Source: Firmicutes bacterium UBA4795 | GTDB taxonomy: Bacteria > Bacillota > Desulfotomaculia > Desulfotomaculales > Nap2-2B | Length of the DNA: 28,778 bases | Direction of reading: 5' to 3' | NCBI GenBank assembly: GCA_002402825.1 | Contig: DHGP01000018.1 | Location: forward strand, 78,603-107,380 | Shown: piece by piece, positions 7,725 to 14,998 of the stretch | Layout of the letters: the number at the start of each line of letters is the position of its first letter | Numbering within the stretch: position 1 is the first letter of the stretch | The notes under the pieces: generated by a model | The model's database searches: none | What the model was told of the DNA's origin: nothing | The model's input: only the letters and a program-made list of their open reading frames with translations | Made by a program: the position numbers and the translations under genes

Positions 7725-9113
7725 CTAATTTATATTTTGGGCGGCAAACTTCAGGCTGCTAACCACAAAATTTCGGGCCAGGTGGGGGTGAGCGGCAAAG
7801 TGCAAATGCAGGTAGCTGGCCAGAAGGTTGCCGGTAATAATACCTTCTTTCTGACTATCTGGTCGGCTAGCGCTGGACAATTTATAGGCGCAGTTTACCT
7901 TTGGAGAAACATCAGCCAATATAGACCAATGAAACTGATGGCCTCTTAAAACATCTCCTTTTTTAGCCAGGATATTGTCGTTAATTACCTCTGCCGTCAG
8001 GTAACCCAAAACAGCCAGCTTTTTTTGCATCAAGGCCTTGCCAGGAACAAGCCCTACCATGGGGTAAAAGCTGCCGGCAAAATCTATAATACCCTCGGAT
8101 AAATACATCAGCCCCCCGCATTCGGCGTAAATGGGCATATTTTTTTTATGAGCCCGGCGGATGCTTTCCATCATGGAGTGGTTGCGGGCCAGGGGTTCTA
8201 AGAACATTTCCGGAAAACCGCCGCCCAGGTAAACTCCCTGAATGTTTTGGGGCAAAGATGAATCCACCAGCGGACTAAAATAAACCAATTCTGCTCCCCA
8301 GGCGGCCAGCAAGTCCAGCGCGTCCTGGTAATAAAAATTAAAAGCTGCATCCCTGGCTACGGCAATTCGTACCCTTTTTTGCTGTCCGGCAGGAAAAATT
8401 GATTGTTCCGGATAATCTAGCGGCGGCGCAGATTTAGCTACCGACAGGATTTCTTCCAGATTAAGAAACTTTGCCATCGCTTGAGCCAACTTATTAAGGT
8501 GAGCCGTGAGCCCTTCTCTTTCGTCAGCGGGAAGAAGCCCCAGATGCCGCTCGGGCATTTTCAAGGCGGCATTTTTTGGCAAATACCCTAAGGTTTTCAG
8601 GCCTGTTTTTTCAGCTACCGCTTCCCTTAAAGTTTGGTAATGTTTTTCGCTACCCACGTGGTTAAAAATAACCCCGCTTAAATTTAACGCCGGGTCAAAA
8701 TTTTTATACCCGAGCACTAAAGCCGCGGCACTTCTGGCCATTCCTTTGGCGTCAACTACCAAAATTACCGGGGCGTTTAAAATTTTGGCTAACCTGGCAG
8801 TGCTGCCCGCTTCTATTCTGCCGCTATATCCGTCATACAAACCCATAACCCCTTCAATAACGGCCAGATCAGTTCCTTTGGCGGCTCTTAAAAACAGTTC
8901 TTTTAAGCAAGTTTCCGGCAGCATCCAGCAGTCTAAATTACGGGAGACATTACCTGTGGCAGCTGTATGGTAGCCAGGGTCAATATAGTCCGGCCCGGCT
9001 TTAAATCCTTGGACCCGGTACCCCTTTTTAGCCATGGCCACCATTATACCCGTGGCTATGGTTGTTTTTCCCACGCCGCTTTGCACGCCGGCAATTACCA
9101 CCCGGGGAAACAA
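7725..9113 (-). CDS. cbiA: Cobyrinate a,c-diamide synthase CbiA
   Basis: CbiA uses ATP and glutamine to amidate the a and c carboxylates of cobyrinic acid. The N-terminal half is a dethiobiotin-synthetase-like domain with P-loop GVQSGVGKTT within the first 20 residues. The C-terminal half is a class I glutaminase-like domain with GGGFPEMF and the nucleophile cysteine in YAECGGLMYL. I chose the TTG at 9113 (462 residues) because a perfect GGAGG lies seven bases ahead and the protein then starts FPRVVIAG, as the family does. A longer frame would run 74 bases into cbiO. It precedes cbiD by 47 bases, although it acts after all the ring-forming enzymes. Confidence 0.94.
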   Translation of the reverse strand: MFPRVVIAGVQSGVGKTTIATGIMVAMAKKGYRVQGFKAGPDYIDPGYHTAATGNVSRNLDCWMLPETCLKELFLRAAKGTDLAVIEGVMGLYDGYSGRIEAGSTARLAKILNAPVILVVDAKGMARSAAALVLGYKNFDPALNLSGVIFNHVGSEKHYQTLREAVAEKTGLKTLGYLPKNAALKMPERHLGLLPADEREGLTAHLNKLAQAMAKFLNLEEILSVAKSAPPLDYPEQSIFPAGQQKRVRIAVARDAAFNFYYQDALDLLAAWGAELVYFSPLVDSSLPQNIQGVYLGGGFPEMFLEPLARNHSMMESIRRAHKKNMPIYAECGGLMYLSEGIIDFAGSFYPMVGLVPGKALMQKKLAVLGYLTAEVINDNILAKKGDVLRGHQFHWSILADVSPKVNCAYKLSSASRPDSQKEGIITGNLLASYLHLHFAAHPHLARNFVVSSLKFAAQNIN

Positions 9114-9135
9114 AAAATCACCTCCCATTTGATAG

Positions 9136-10014
9136 TTAATCATTCGTGACCATGACATTTTTTTCTCTGATTTGCTCAAGTAACTCTTGTTTGGTGCTTG
9201 GCGGTACATTTGAGGCTACCCATCCTTTTCTTTTCAGTTCTTCATAAATGTCAACCAGCCACGGTCTATCCAGTTCTGCTTCGGCCAAAAGCCGCTGATT
9301 ATAAAAAATATGCTCTGGTATTCCTTCCGCAATTATCTTTCCGTTTTTTATCAGGAAAATATAATCGGCCCAAGAATAAGCCAGGTCAACATCATGGGTG
9401 GAAAAAATAATGGTTACACCAGTGGTGTGGTTAATTAAATCAAACAGTTCCATAGTTTGGGCCGCGCATTTTACATCCAACCAGGCAGTAGGTTCATCAC
9501 AAATCAACACCTTGGGCTTCATGGCCAGAATATCAGCGATAGCTACCCGCTTCTTTTGGCCGTAACTCAAAAAATGCGTGGGTTTATCTCTTAAGTCCGT
9601 AATGCCTGCTTCGGCCATGGCCTGGTTTACCCGTTCCCATACCTTTTCTTTAGGTAGCCCTAAATTCACCGGCCCAAAAGAAATTTCTTGCCATACGCTG
9701 CTTGAAAACAACTGGGTTTCCGGGTCTTGAAAGACAATTCCTACATTTTTCCGTAAGTTTAAAAGGGAGGTATGATTATAACGAACCTCTCGTCCATCAT
9801 AGCAAACTTTTCCCCGGTTCGGTTTTAAAATACCGTTAAAGTGCAAAAATAAAGTTGTTTTTCCTGCCCCGTTAGGCCCTAAAAAGGCCGTCTTTTTCCC
9901 CCGGGGGATGGATAAACTAATCTTATCCAGCGCTTGTGTACCGTCGGCATAACTAAAACTTATTTCCCTGGCTTCTAAAATGGGCTTACTTTTCAGTTGA
10001 ACATACCACCTCAA
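9136..10014 (-). CDS. cbiO: Cobalt ECF transporter ATPase CbiO
   Basis: CbiO is the ATP-hydrolysing subunit of the CbiMNQO cobalt importer. Visible motifs are Walker A GPNGAGKTT, the Q loop in VFQDPETQLFSSSVW, signature LSYGQKKR, Walker B VLICDEPTAWLD and the switch histidine in STHD. The start is uncertain. The TTG at 10014 (292 residues) begins just past the cbiQ stop. A GTG at 10038 would overlap cbiQ by 16 bases. A GAGGTGG lies downstream of both, ahead of an in-frame CTG, so initiation may be later. The core ABC domain starts at ILEAREISFSYADG whichever start is used. Confidence 0.93.
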   Translation of the reverse strand: MRWYVQLKSKPILEAREISFSYADGTQALDKISLSIPRGKKTAFLGPNGAGKTTLFLHFNGILKPNRGKVCYDGREVRYNHTSLLNLRKNVGIVFQDPETQLFSSSVWQEISFGPVNLGLPKEKVWERVNQAMAEAGITDLRDKPTHFLSYGQKKRVAIADILAMKPKVLICDEPTAWLDVKCAAQTMELFDLINHTTGVTIIFSTHDVDLAYSWADYIFLIKNGKIIAEGIPEHIFYNQRLLAEAELDRPWLVDIYEELKRKGWVASNVPPSTKQELLEQIREKNVMVTND

Positions 10015-10022
10015 TAAAAAAT

Positions 10023-10763
10023 TTAAGCCTTGAACCACAAACCAAGTGCTAATAAAATCAGTTCAGCAACTGTAAACATGGCTATGCTTTTTCCAGATAA
10101 AGGGTAAGGCTTTTCTAGTACGTTTATATTTCCCTGGTAACATCTGGCCAAAAGAGTGGTAAAAAGCATTTGAGAGTGGTAATAAGATTTAGTAAGCAAA
10201 TTAGCACCAAGCTGCCCGAGGGAAAAGTATGACGTCTTAACCGTAGCGTATCCCCAGCGGGATGATTGAGATATAAAAATTTTTTCAGTTGTTTCTAACA
10301 AGATGAAAATAAAACGATAAATAAGCGTCATTAGTTCAATAAATAATGAAGGTAGCTTTAAATTTCTAAGCACCGCCAGTATTTCTACCATGGGGGTGGT
10401 TAAAGAAAGAAAGTAAAGACACGACACCGCCCCTAGGGATTTTAAAAATAATTCTCGCGCCGTTGCCAAACCTGCTGCCGTAACCCCTAGCGCATAACCA
10501 CCCAATTTAAACCCCCATAAAAAGGGATAAGTATCTTTAGGGCTAAAAGAAAAAGCAACTGTCAAAACACCCACCACCAGAAAAAACATGGGCAAAAACA
10601 TGAGCTTTAAGTAAAACAAAGCCGGTATTCTGCCCGCGATGATTACCAGCCCGGCCATAAGTAAAATGACTAAAAGAGAGGTAATTGACGTTGAAAGGGC
10701 TAGGCAAATAATCATTGTTGTCAAGGCAAAGGCAAACTTTTCCGCCGGGTGGATATGGCGCAA
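10023..10763 (-). CDS. cbiQ: Cobalt ECF transporter transmembrane subunit CbiQ
   Basis: CbiQ is the membrane T component that couples CbiO to the cobalt-binding CbiM. The 246 residues from the TTG at 10763 contain about five hydrophobic helices and a C-terminal LARCYQGN segment, the region that contacts the ATPase. The start is odd. In-frame codons upstream of the TTG read SLRIDQYAYNNK, matching the usual CbiQ N-terminus before LRHIHPAEK, but no ATG, GTG or TTG precedes them. An ATA at 10800-10802 lies ten bases after a strong GGGGAGG, so translation probably begins there or at a mutated start. A 128-base gap separates it from cbiN. Confidence 0.92.
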   Translation of the reverse strand: MRHIHPAEKFAFALTTMIICLALSTSITSLLVILLMAGLVIIAGRIPALFYLKLMFLPMFFLVVGVLTVAFSFSPKDTYPFLWGFKLGGYALGVTAAGLATARELFLKSLGAVSCLYFLSLTTPMVEILAVLRNLKLPSLFIELMTLIYRFIFILLETTEKIFISQSSRWGYATVKTSYFSLGQLGANLLTKSYYHSQMLFTTLLARCYQGNINVLEKPYPLSGKSIAMFTVAELILLALGLWFKA

Positions 10764-10891
10764 TTTATTATTATAAGCATATTGGTCTATTCTTAAGCTT
10801 ATTTCTTTTGTGCCTCCCCATGTTGAACATTAACTACCTTAGCTAATTAAAATAAAAAGTACCCAAAGATGATTAATTATTTAAAGATGGA

Positions 10892-11170
10892 CTAAGGTTT
10901 TGTTTCTTTTTTTGATTTAAAGCAACCTAAAAAGTAACCAATAAAACCGGCTCCTATAGCTGCCTGCAGGGCGAAAAGCAGACTCTCAATTTCTCCGCTA
11001 GGCGGTTTCCATAAGGAGCTAAACCAGGGTTTGTAATCAGGTTGCATCTGGGTGATAACCACCTTGGCCTGACCATCCGCGCCACTAAACTCAGCGTTTC
11101 CTTTCACCCATAAGGGAATAATCACCAACATAATTACTATAATAAACAGAATTATATTTTTTCTTCTCAT
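10892..11170 (-). CDS. cbiN: Cobalt transport protein CbiN
   Basis: CbiN is a small two-helix subunit that makes CbiM competent for cobalt loading. The 92-residue protein has helices at about residues 6-23 and 65-83. The extracytoplasmic loop between them carries FSGADGQAKVVI and PDYKPWFSSLWKPPSGEIESLLFALQ, the conserved CbiN region. The ATG overlaps the cbiM stop by one base (TAATG), which implies tight coupling to its partner. The C-terminus is short and lysine-rich. Confidence 0.95.
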   Translation of the reverse strand: MRRKNIILFIIVIMLVIIPLWVKGNAEFSGADGQAKVVITQMQPDYKPWFSSLWKPPSGEIESLLFALQAAIGAGFIGYFLGCFKSKKETKP

Positions 11171-11943
11171 TAAATCTTCGCTCCTTTACGAGAAATATCC
11201 TTGGGAGAAATAATAGCTAGCTCTTGTAATTCTTGCTTATTGTATATGGTTAATAAATTAAAGATTATTATTGTTAACAACCCTTCACTAATCGCTAAAG
11301 GAATTTGGGTAACCGCAAAAATCCCCGTAAATTTGGCAAAAGAAGCCGTAAATCCTCCAATCTCCGCCGGAAAAGCCAGCGCTAACTGTAAAGCGGTAAC
11401 TACATAAGTTAAAAGATCTCCCAATGCTGCCGCTAAAAAAACGCTCAGCCATAAAGGGGAATTTAGCCTTTGACCTAACTTATATATACCATAGGCAACA
11501 AAAGGACCTACTACAGCCATAGAAAAGGTGTTTGCCCCTAAGGTGGTTATTCCCCCGTGAGCTAAAAGTAAGGCCTGAAAAATAAGCACAATTAAGCCCA
11601 AGACACTCATGGCCGTGGGACCAAAAAGTATAGCCCCCAGACCTACCCCGGTGGGATGAGAACAACTGCCGGTTACGGAAGGAATTTTTAAAGCAGAGAG
11701 CACGAAGGTAAAAGCCCCAGCTAGCCCCAGCAGCATTTTTGTTTCTGGATGATTCTTGACCGTTTTGTTTAGGGAAAGAAGACCAAAAATTATAAAGGGC
11801 AGGGTTATAATAGCCCAAACAAGGCACCATTTCAGAGGAAGAAAACCTTCCATGATGTGCATAGCGTAAGCATTACTGGAAGAGAACAATAAGGCAACCA
11901 GCAATACTAAGATTAAAAATATTTTTTTATAGGCTGAAAGCAT
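11170..11943 (-). CDS. cbiM: Cobalt ECF transporter substrate-binding subunit CbiM
   Basis: CbiM is the membrane-embedded cobalt-binding S component. A signal peptide spans residues 1-27 and ends NAYA; removing it exposes MHIMEGFLP, whose first histidine is the conserved cobalt ligand in this family. The rest contains about six further helices and the SCSHPTGVGLG loop. The protein is 257 residues. The ATG is fixed by a stop four codons upstream, but there is no good ribosome binding site next to it. It is the first gene of the operon and the direct target of the upstream riboswitch and terminator. Confidence 0.95.
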   Translation of the reverse strand: MLSAYKKIFLILVLLVALLFSSSNAYAMHIMEGFLPLKWCLVWAIITLPFIIFGLLSLNKTVKNHPETKMLLGLAGAFTFVLSALKIPSVTGSCSHPTGVGLGAILFGPTAMSVLGLIVLIFQALLLAHGGITTLGANTFSMAVVGPFVAYGIYKLGQRLNSPLWLSVFLAAALGDLLTYVVTALQLALAFPAEIGGFTASFAKFTGIFAVTQIPLAISEGLLTIIIFNLLTIYNKQELQELAIISPKDISRKGAKI

Positions 11944-12071
11944 AATTATTCTGGTTTATACCTGATTACTTAATTTAAAACAGGCTGGGAACACAGGTTA
12001 AAAACCAGTTTTTCCCTCCTTTACCTTTAAAGTGAGTAAAATAAAAACCTTATTTAGTTTTATAACCAGGC

Positions 12072-12108
12072 AAAAAATTAAAACCCCTGCCGCCTGGTGC
12101 AGAGGTTT
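12072..12108 (-). terminator. Intrinsic terminator of the cobalamin riboswitch
   Basis: On the minus strand AAACCTCTGC pairs with GCAGGGGTTT (ten pairs, one G-U) around an eight-base loop, followed by TAATTTTTTG. It lies between the B12 box and cbiM, so it is the likely expression platform: with B12 bound it would stop transcription before cbiM. Confidence 0.88.
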
Positions 12109-12157
12109 GTTTAATTATTTCACCCCCCTATTGACCGTAGGTGGTAAAGTGAATAAA

Positions 12158-12360
12158 GGATACGGGCAGGTTTCCTGGCTTATGGTTCATTGCTTTATTC
12201 CTACCTTCCCAAACAACACTTAACACAACTTATAAAACCTAAGATAACCGTTAAGTGAGGTTAAGTGGCTTATACGGAAGCAGCTCACCATTTACAGTGG
12301 CGGAACCGCGTCAGATTTGCACCGACTTCCCTTTTATCCCTATTATTAGGGCACCCATTT
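12158..12360 (-). ncRNA. Cobalamin (B12) riboswitch
   Basis: Read on the minus strand, this region holds the conserved cobalamin aptamer blocks in order: GGGTGCCC, AGGGAAGTCGGTGCAAATCT, GACGCGGTTCCGCCACTGTA, and the B12 box GCCAGGAAACCTGC (12166-12179). Spacing and length of about 200 bases fit the class. It lies between a consensus promoter and a terminator ahead of cbiM, so the whole cobalt uptake and corrin operon should be switched off by adenosylcobalamin or a related cobamide through transcription attenuation. Antiterminator pairing was not worked out in detail. Confidence 0.96.
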
Positions 12361-12388
12361 CCATTTATTTAATTATTTAATTGCTTTA

Positions 12389-12417
12389 AATATAACAACA
12401 GATTTTCTTTCTGTCAA
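12389..12417 (-). promoter_or_regulatory. SigA-type promoter of the cbi operon
   Basis: On the minus strand a perfect TTGACA (12412-12417) and TATATT (12389-12394) are separated by 17 bases. The predicted start falls about 20 bases before the riboswitch aptamer, giving a continuous promoter, aptamer, terminator and cbiM layout. Confidence 0.85.
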
Positions 12418-12485
12418 CAAATTTTTTGTTAAAAAAAATAGGTCTGTTGATTTGATCAGGAGTTTTTGTATCTCTATTGCTTTAC

Positions 12486-12515
12486 TTGACAAAGAAGAAA
12501 AGGCTTTAATATAAT
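12486..12515 (+). promoter_or_regulatory. SigA-type promoter of rpmF
   Basis: TTGACA (12486-12491) and TATAAT (12510-12515) are separated by 18 bases and lie about 55 bases ahead of the rpmF start. It points away from the cbi promoter; the two -35 boxes are about 70 bases apart. An inverted repeat, TTTGTTA-TACT-TAACAAA (12520-12537), overlaps the expected transcription start. Confidence 0.8.
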
Positions 12516-12570
12516 GAGTTTTGTTATACTTAACAAAGTTTGTCATAAGTTTTTATAGGGAAGGTTGAAA

Positions 12571-12741
12571 ATGGGAGTACCGAAAAGAAGAGCTTCAAAA
12601 AGCCACTATAGAAAACGGCGTGCGCAGTGGAAAATCAAGGCGCCAAATTTGGTAAAATGTCCTCAGTGTCATGAATTTACTGTGACCCACCAGGTTTGCG
12701 CAAGCTGTGGGTACTATAAGGGCAAAAAAGTTTTATCTTAG
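12571..12741 (+). CDS. rpmF: 50S ribosomal protein L32 (zinc-binding form)
   Basis: This 56-residue protein starts MGVPKRRASKSHYRKRRAQW, the typical L32 beginning with its basic N-terminal tail. It continues with a zinc ribbon: CPQC (C-x2-C) and CASC (C-x2-C) separated by nine residues, so it is the zinc-binding C+ form. It belongs to the large ribosomal subunit near the peptidyl transferase region. The start ATG follows GGGAAGG. The DUF177 (YceD) gene that often precedes rpmF is absent; the gene is instead divergent from the cobalamin operon. A 183-base gap follows before plsX, the standard downstream neighbour. Confidence 0.97.
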   Translation: MGVPKRRASKSHYRKRRAQWKIKAPNLVKCPQCHEFTVTHQVCASCGYYKGKKVLS

Positions 12742-12838
12742 AAATAACACTTAAACAGCAATTAAATGTTACCTAAAAAAATGTTGCTTGATTTGTCTAT
12801 GATTGAAAAATCATAAGCTAAAATTATGCTCGCAGTAC

Positions 12839-12867
12839 TTGCATTTATTTAACATTTGTCTTATATT
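12839..12867 (+). promoter_or_regulatory. Candidate promoter ahead of plsX
   Basis: TTGCAT (12839-12844) and TATATT (12862-12867) are separated by 17 bases, about 57 bases ahead of the plsX start, in the only long gap of the rpmF-ftsY block. I see no FapR-type operator here. The assignment rests on box matches and position. Confidence 0.5.
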
Positions 12868-12924
12868 TTGCTATATGTTCTAGTAATTGATAATTGTTTA
12901 CGCTCTTAGGGAGGTAACCGGCAA

Positions 12925-13974
12925 TTGAAAATTGCGGTAGATGTTATGGGCGGTGATTATGGTCCAGATGAAATTATTCAAGGGGCTTTAGAGGCAATAG
13001 AAGAGTACAACCAGGAAATTATTTTAGTAGGAGACCAGGTAAAAATTAAAAAAAAATTAGTAAATAAGAGTATAAAGCAGCAGGTAGAAATAGTTCATGC
13101 CGGTGAAGAAATTTCTATGCATGATTCTCCAGCAACTGCCGTCCGCCGTAAGAAAAACTCCTCGTTAGTAAAATCTATGCGATTGGTCAAAGAGGGAAAA
13201 GCAGACGCCATGCTGTCGGCCGGGAATACCGGGGCTGTTATGGCCTCCGCCCTGCTAGAATTAGGAAGTATTAAAGGGATTGACCGGCCTGCCATTGCCG
13301 CGATCATTCCTGGTTACCAGCATAGTACCGTTTTATTGGATGCTGGGGCAAATGTAAATTGTAAACCAAAAAATTTACTGCAATTTGGTTTAATGGGTTA
13401 TCTTTACGCCGAGAAAATATTAAATTATTCCTGTCCAAAGGTAGGGTTACTAAGCATAGGTGAGGAGACAACGAAAGGCAATGAAATTACTTTAGCCGCT
13501 TACCCGTTATTGCAAAAAGCAAATATAAATTTTATTGGTAACGTAGAAGGAAGAGATATTTTTTTTAACCTGGTGGACGTTGTAGTATGCGATGGTTTTG
13601 TAGGCAACGTAGTCTTAAAAACTATTGAGGGAATGGCTATGGCTTATATAAAAATGATTGAAGGAGAAATAGCTAAAAATTTATTTACTAAACTAGGATC
13701 TCTTTTGGCCTTTTCTAGTGTTCGCTACTTTAAAAAACTTTTAGATTACGCGGAATATGGGGGAGCAAATTTGCTGGGGGTAAATGGTGTAGTTACCATT
13801 TGTCACGGTAGTTCTAGCGCTAAAGCCATTAAAAATGCTGTTCGCCTATCCGAAGAGGCAGTAGAAAAACTTTTGGTCCAGGCCATACAAAACAGCATAG
13901 AAAAAAATATTTTAAATCCCAATAAAAGTTATTTAAGTGCTATTAGACAAGAGGTGAAGTGTGATTGCGATTAG
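12925..13974 (+). CDS. plsX: Phosphate acyltransferase PlsX
   Basis: PlsX makes acyl-phosphate from acyl-ACP for phosphatidic acid synthesis at the membrane periphery. The 349-residue protein begins KIAVDVMGGDYGPDEIIQGA, the PlsX signature, and has SAGNTGAVMASALLELG and CDGFVGNVVLK, both conserved. The start is TTG, supported by GGGAGGTAA nine bases upstream; the usual product start (MKIAVDVMGGD) begins exactly there. It overlaps fabH by ten bases. The rpmF-plsX-fab order is standard in Firmicutes. Confidence 0.96.
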   Translation: MKIAVDVMGGDYGPDEIIQGALEAIEEYNQEIILVGDQVKIKKKLVNKSIKQQVEIVHAGEEISMHDSPATAVRRKKNSSLVKSMRLVKEGKADAMLSAGNTGAVMASALLELGSIKGIDRPAIAAIIPGYQHSTVLLDAGANVNCKPKNLLQFGLMGYLYAEKILNYSCPKVGLLSIGEETTKGNEITLAAYPLLQKANINFIGNVEGRDIFFNLVDVVVCDGFVGNVVLKTIEGMAMAYIKMIEGEIAKNLFTKLGSLLAFSSVRYFKKLLDYAEYGGANLLGVNGVVTICHGSSSAKAIKNAVRLSEEAVEKLLVQAIQNSIEKNILNPNKSYLSAIRQEVKCDCD

Positions 13975-14990
13975 AAGAAAGGTTAGCCGTGGGAATTGTG
14001 GGTATGGGGTCGTATGTTCCTGAAAAAATCGTAACTAATAAAGACCTGAGCGTAACAGTAAGCGCTGATGAAGAATGGATTTTTACTCGTACCGGTATGT
14101 TAACCAGGCATGTAGCTTTGCCCCAGCAGGCTACCTCGGATTTAGCGGTAATGGCCGCCAGACGGGCGCTGCAAGAGGCTAAAATTTCTCCAGATGATAT
14201 TGGACTGGTCATTGTAGCTACCAGCACTCCAGATATGTTATTTCCCGCTACGGCCTGCCTAGTTCAAGACCAGCTTGGCTGTAGCCAAGCGGCTGCTTTT
14301 GATTTATCAGCCGGTTGTTCTGGCTTTTTATACGCTATGATGGTAGGAGCGCAGTTTATTGCCAACCAGATATATAGAAATGTTTTAGTTATAGGAGCCG
14401 AGGTACTTACCAGGGTTAATGATCCTACAGATCGCGAAACTTATATTTTATTTGGTGATGGGGCCGGAGCAGCGGTAATAGGGGCAGTACCTCCTGAGTA
14501 TGGTATTTTAGCTACCCAATTAGGTTGTTACGGTGATAAGGCTTACATTTTATACTTGCCGGCAGGGGGAGCGCGACTGCCTGCTTCCGAGGAAACAGTA
14601 CAAAAGAAATTACATTTTACCCGTATGAACGGACGGGAAGTTTTTAAATGGGCGGTTATGAGCATGAGTAATTGCTCAGAGCAAGTTTTAGCTCAAACAG
14701 GTATAAGTATTGAAAATATTGATTTTCTTGTTCCCCACCAGGCAAACCAACGAATAATTGATGCCTGTGCTAAAAGACTGGGTATTCCTTTGGAAAAAGT
14801 ACTTATAAATCTTGACCGTTATGGAAATACCTCCGCGGCTACTATTCCTTTAGTAATGGAGGAAGCTTTTAGAGAGGGCAAAATAAAAAATGGTCACCAC
14901 CTGCTTTTAACTGCTTCAGGAACGGGTTTTACCTGGGGAGCCATGTTAATGCGGTGGTATGATTACAAATTAGACCGTAAAAAGGAGTAA
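13965..14990 (+). CDS. fabH: 3-oxoacyl-ACP synthase III FabH
   Basis: FabH condenses acetyl-CoA or a branched acyl-CoA with malonyl-ACP to start fatty acid chains. The catalytic triad is visible: Cys in SAGCSGFLYA, His in VPHQANQRI and Asn in NLDRYGNTSAA. The 341 residues fit the family. The start is TTG with GAGGTG eight bases upstream, inside the end of plsX, which suggests translational coupling. The N-terminal primer-binding segment reads EWIFTRTGM, keeping the Trp and Arg that hold CoA. Primer preference cannot be read from sequence. Confidence 0.96.
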   Translation: MRLEERLAVGIVGMGSYVPEKIVTNKDLSVTVSADEEWIFTRTGMLTRHVALPQQATSDLAVMAARRALQEAKISPDDIGLVIVATSTPDMLFPATACLVQDQLGCSQAAAFDLSAGCSGFLYAMMVGAQFIANQIYRNVLVIGAEVLTRVNDPTDRETYILFGDGAGAAVIGAVPPEYGILATQLGCYGDKAYILYLPAGGARLPASEETVQKKLHFTRMNGREVFKWAVMSMSNCSEQVLAQTGISIENIDFLVPHQANQRIIDACAKRLGIPLEKVLINLDRYGNTSAATIPLVMEEAFREGKIKNGHHLLLTASGTGFTWGAMLMRWYDYKLDRKKE

Positions 14991-14998
14991 GAATTTTA

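Noticed and set aside
8675..8705. TTAAATTTAACG core inside cbiA resembling the 30-bp palindrome
   Set aside because: The flanks do not match the element, and the residues (DPALNLSGVIFN) are ordinary conserved CbiA sequence, so this is a chance occurrence of the core.
12742..12838. Possible FapR operator or terminator after rpmF
   Set aside because: No match to the FapR inverted repeat and no stable hairpin with a T run; only the candidate plsX promoter further on is supportable.
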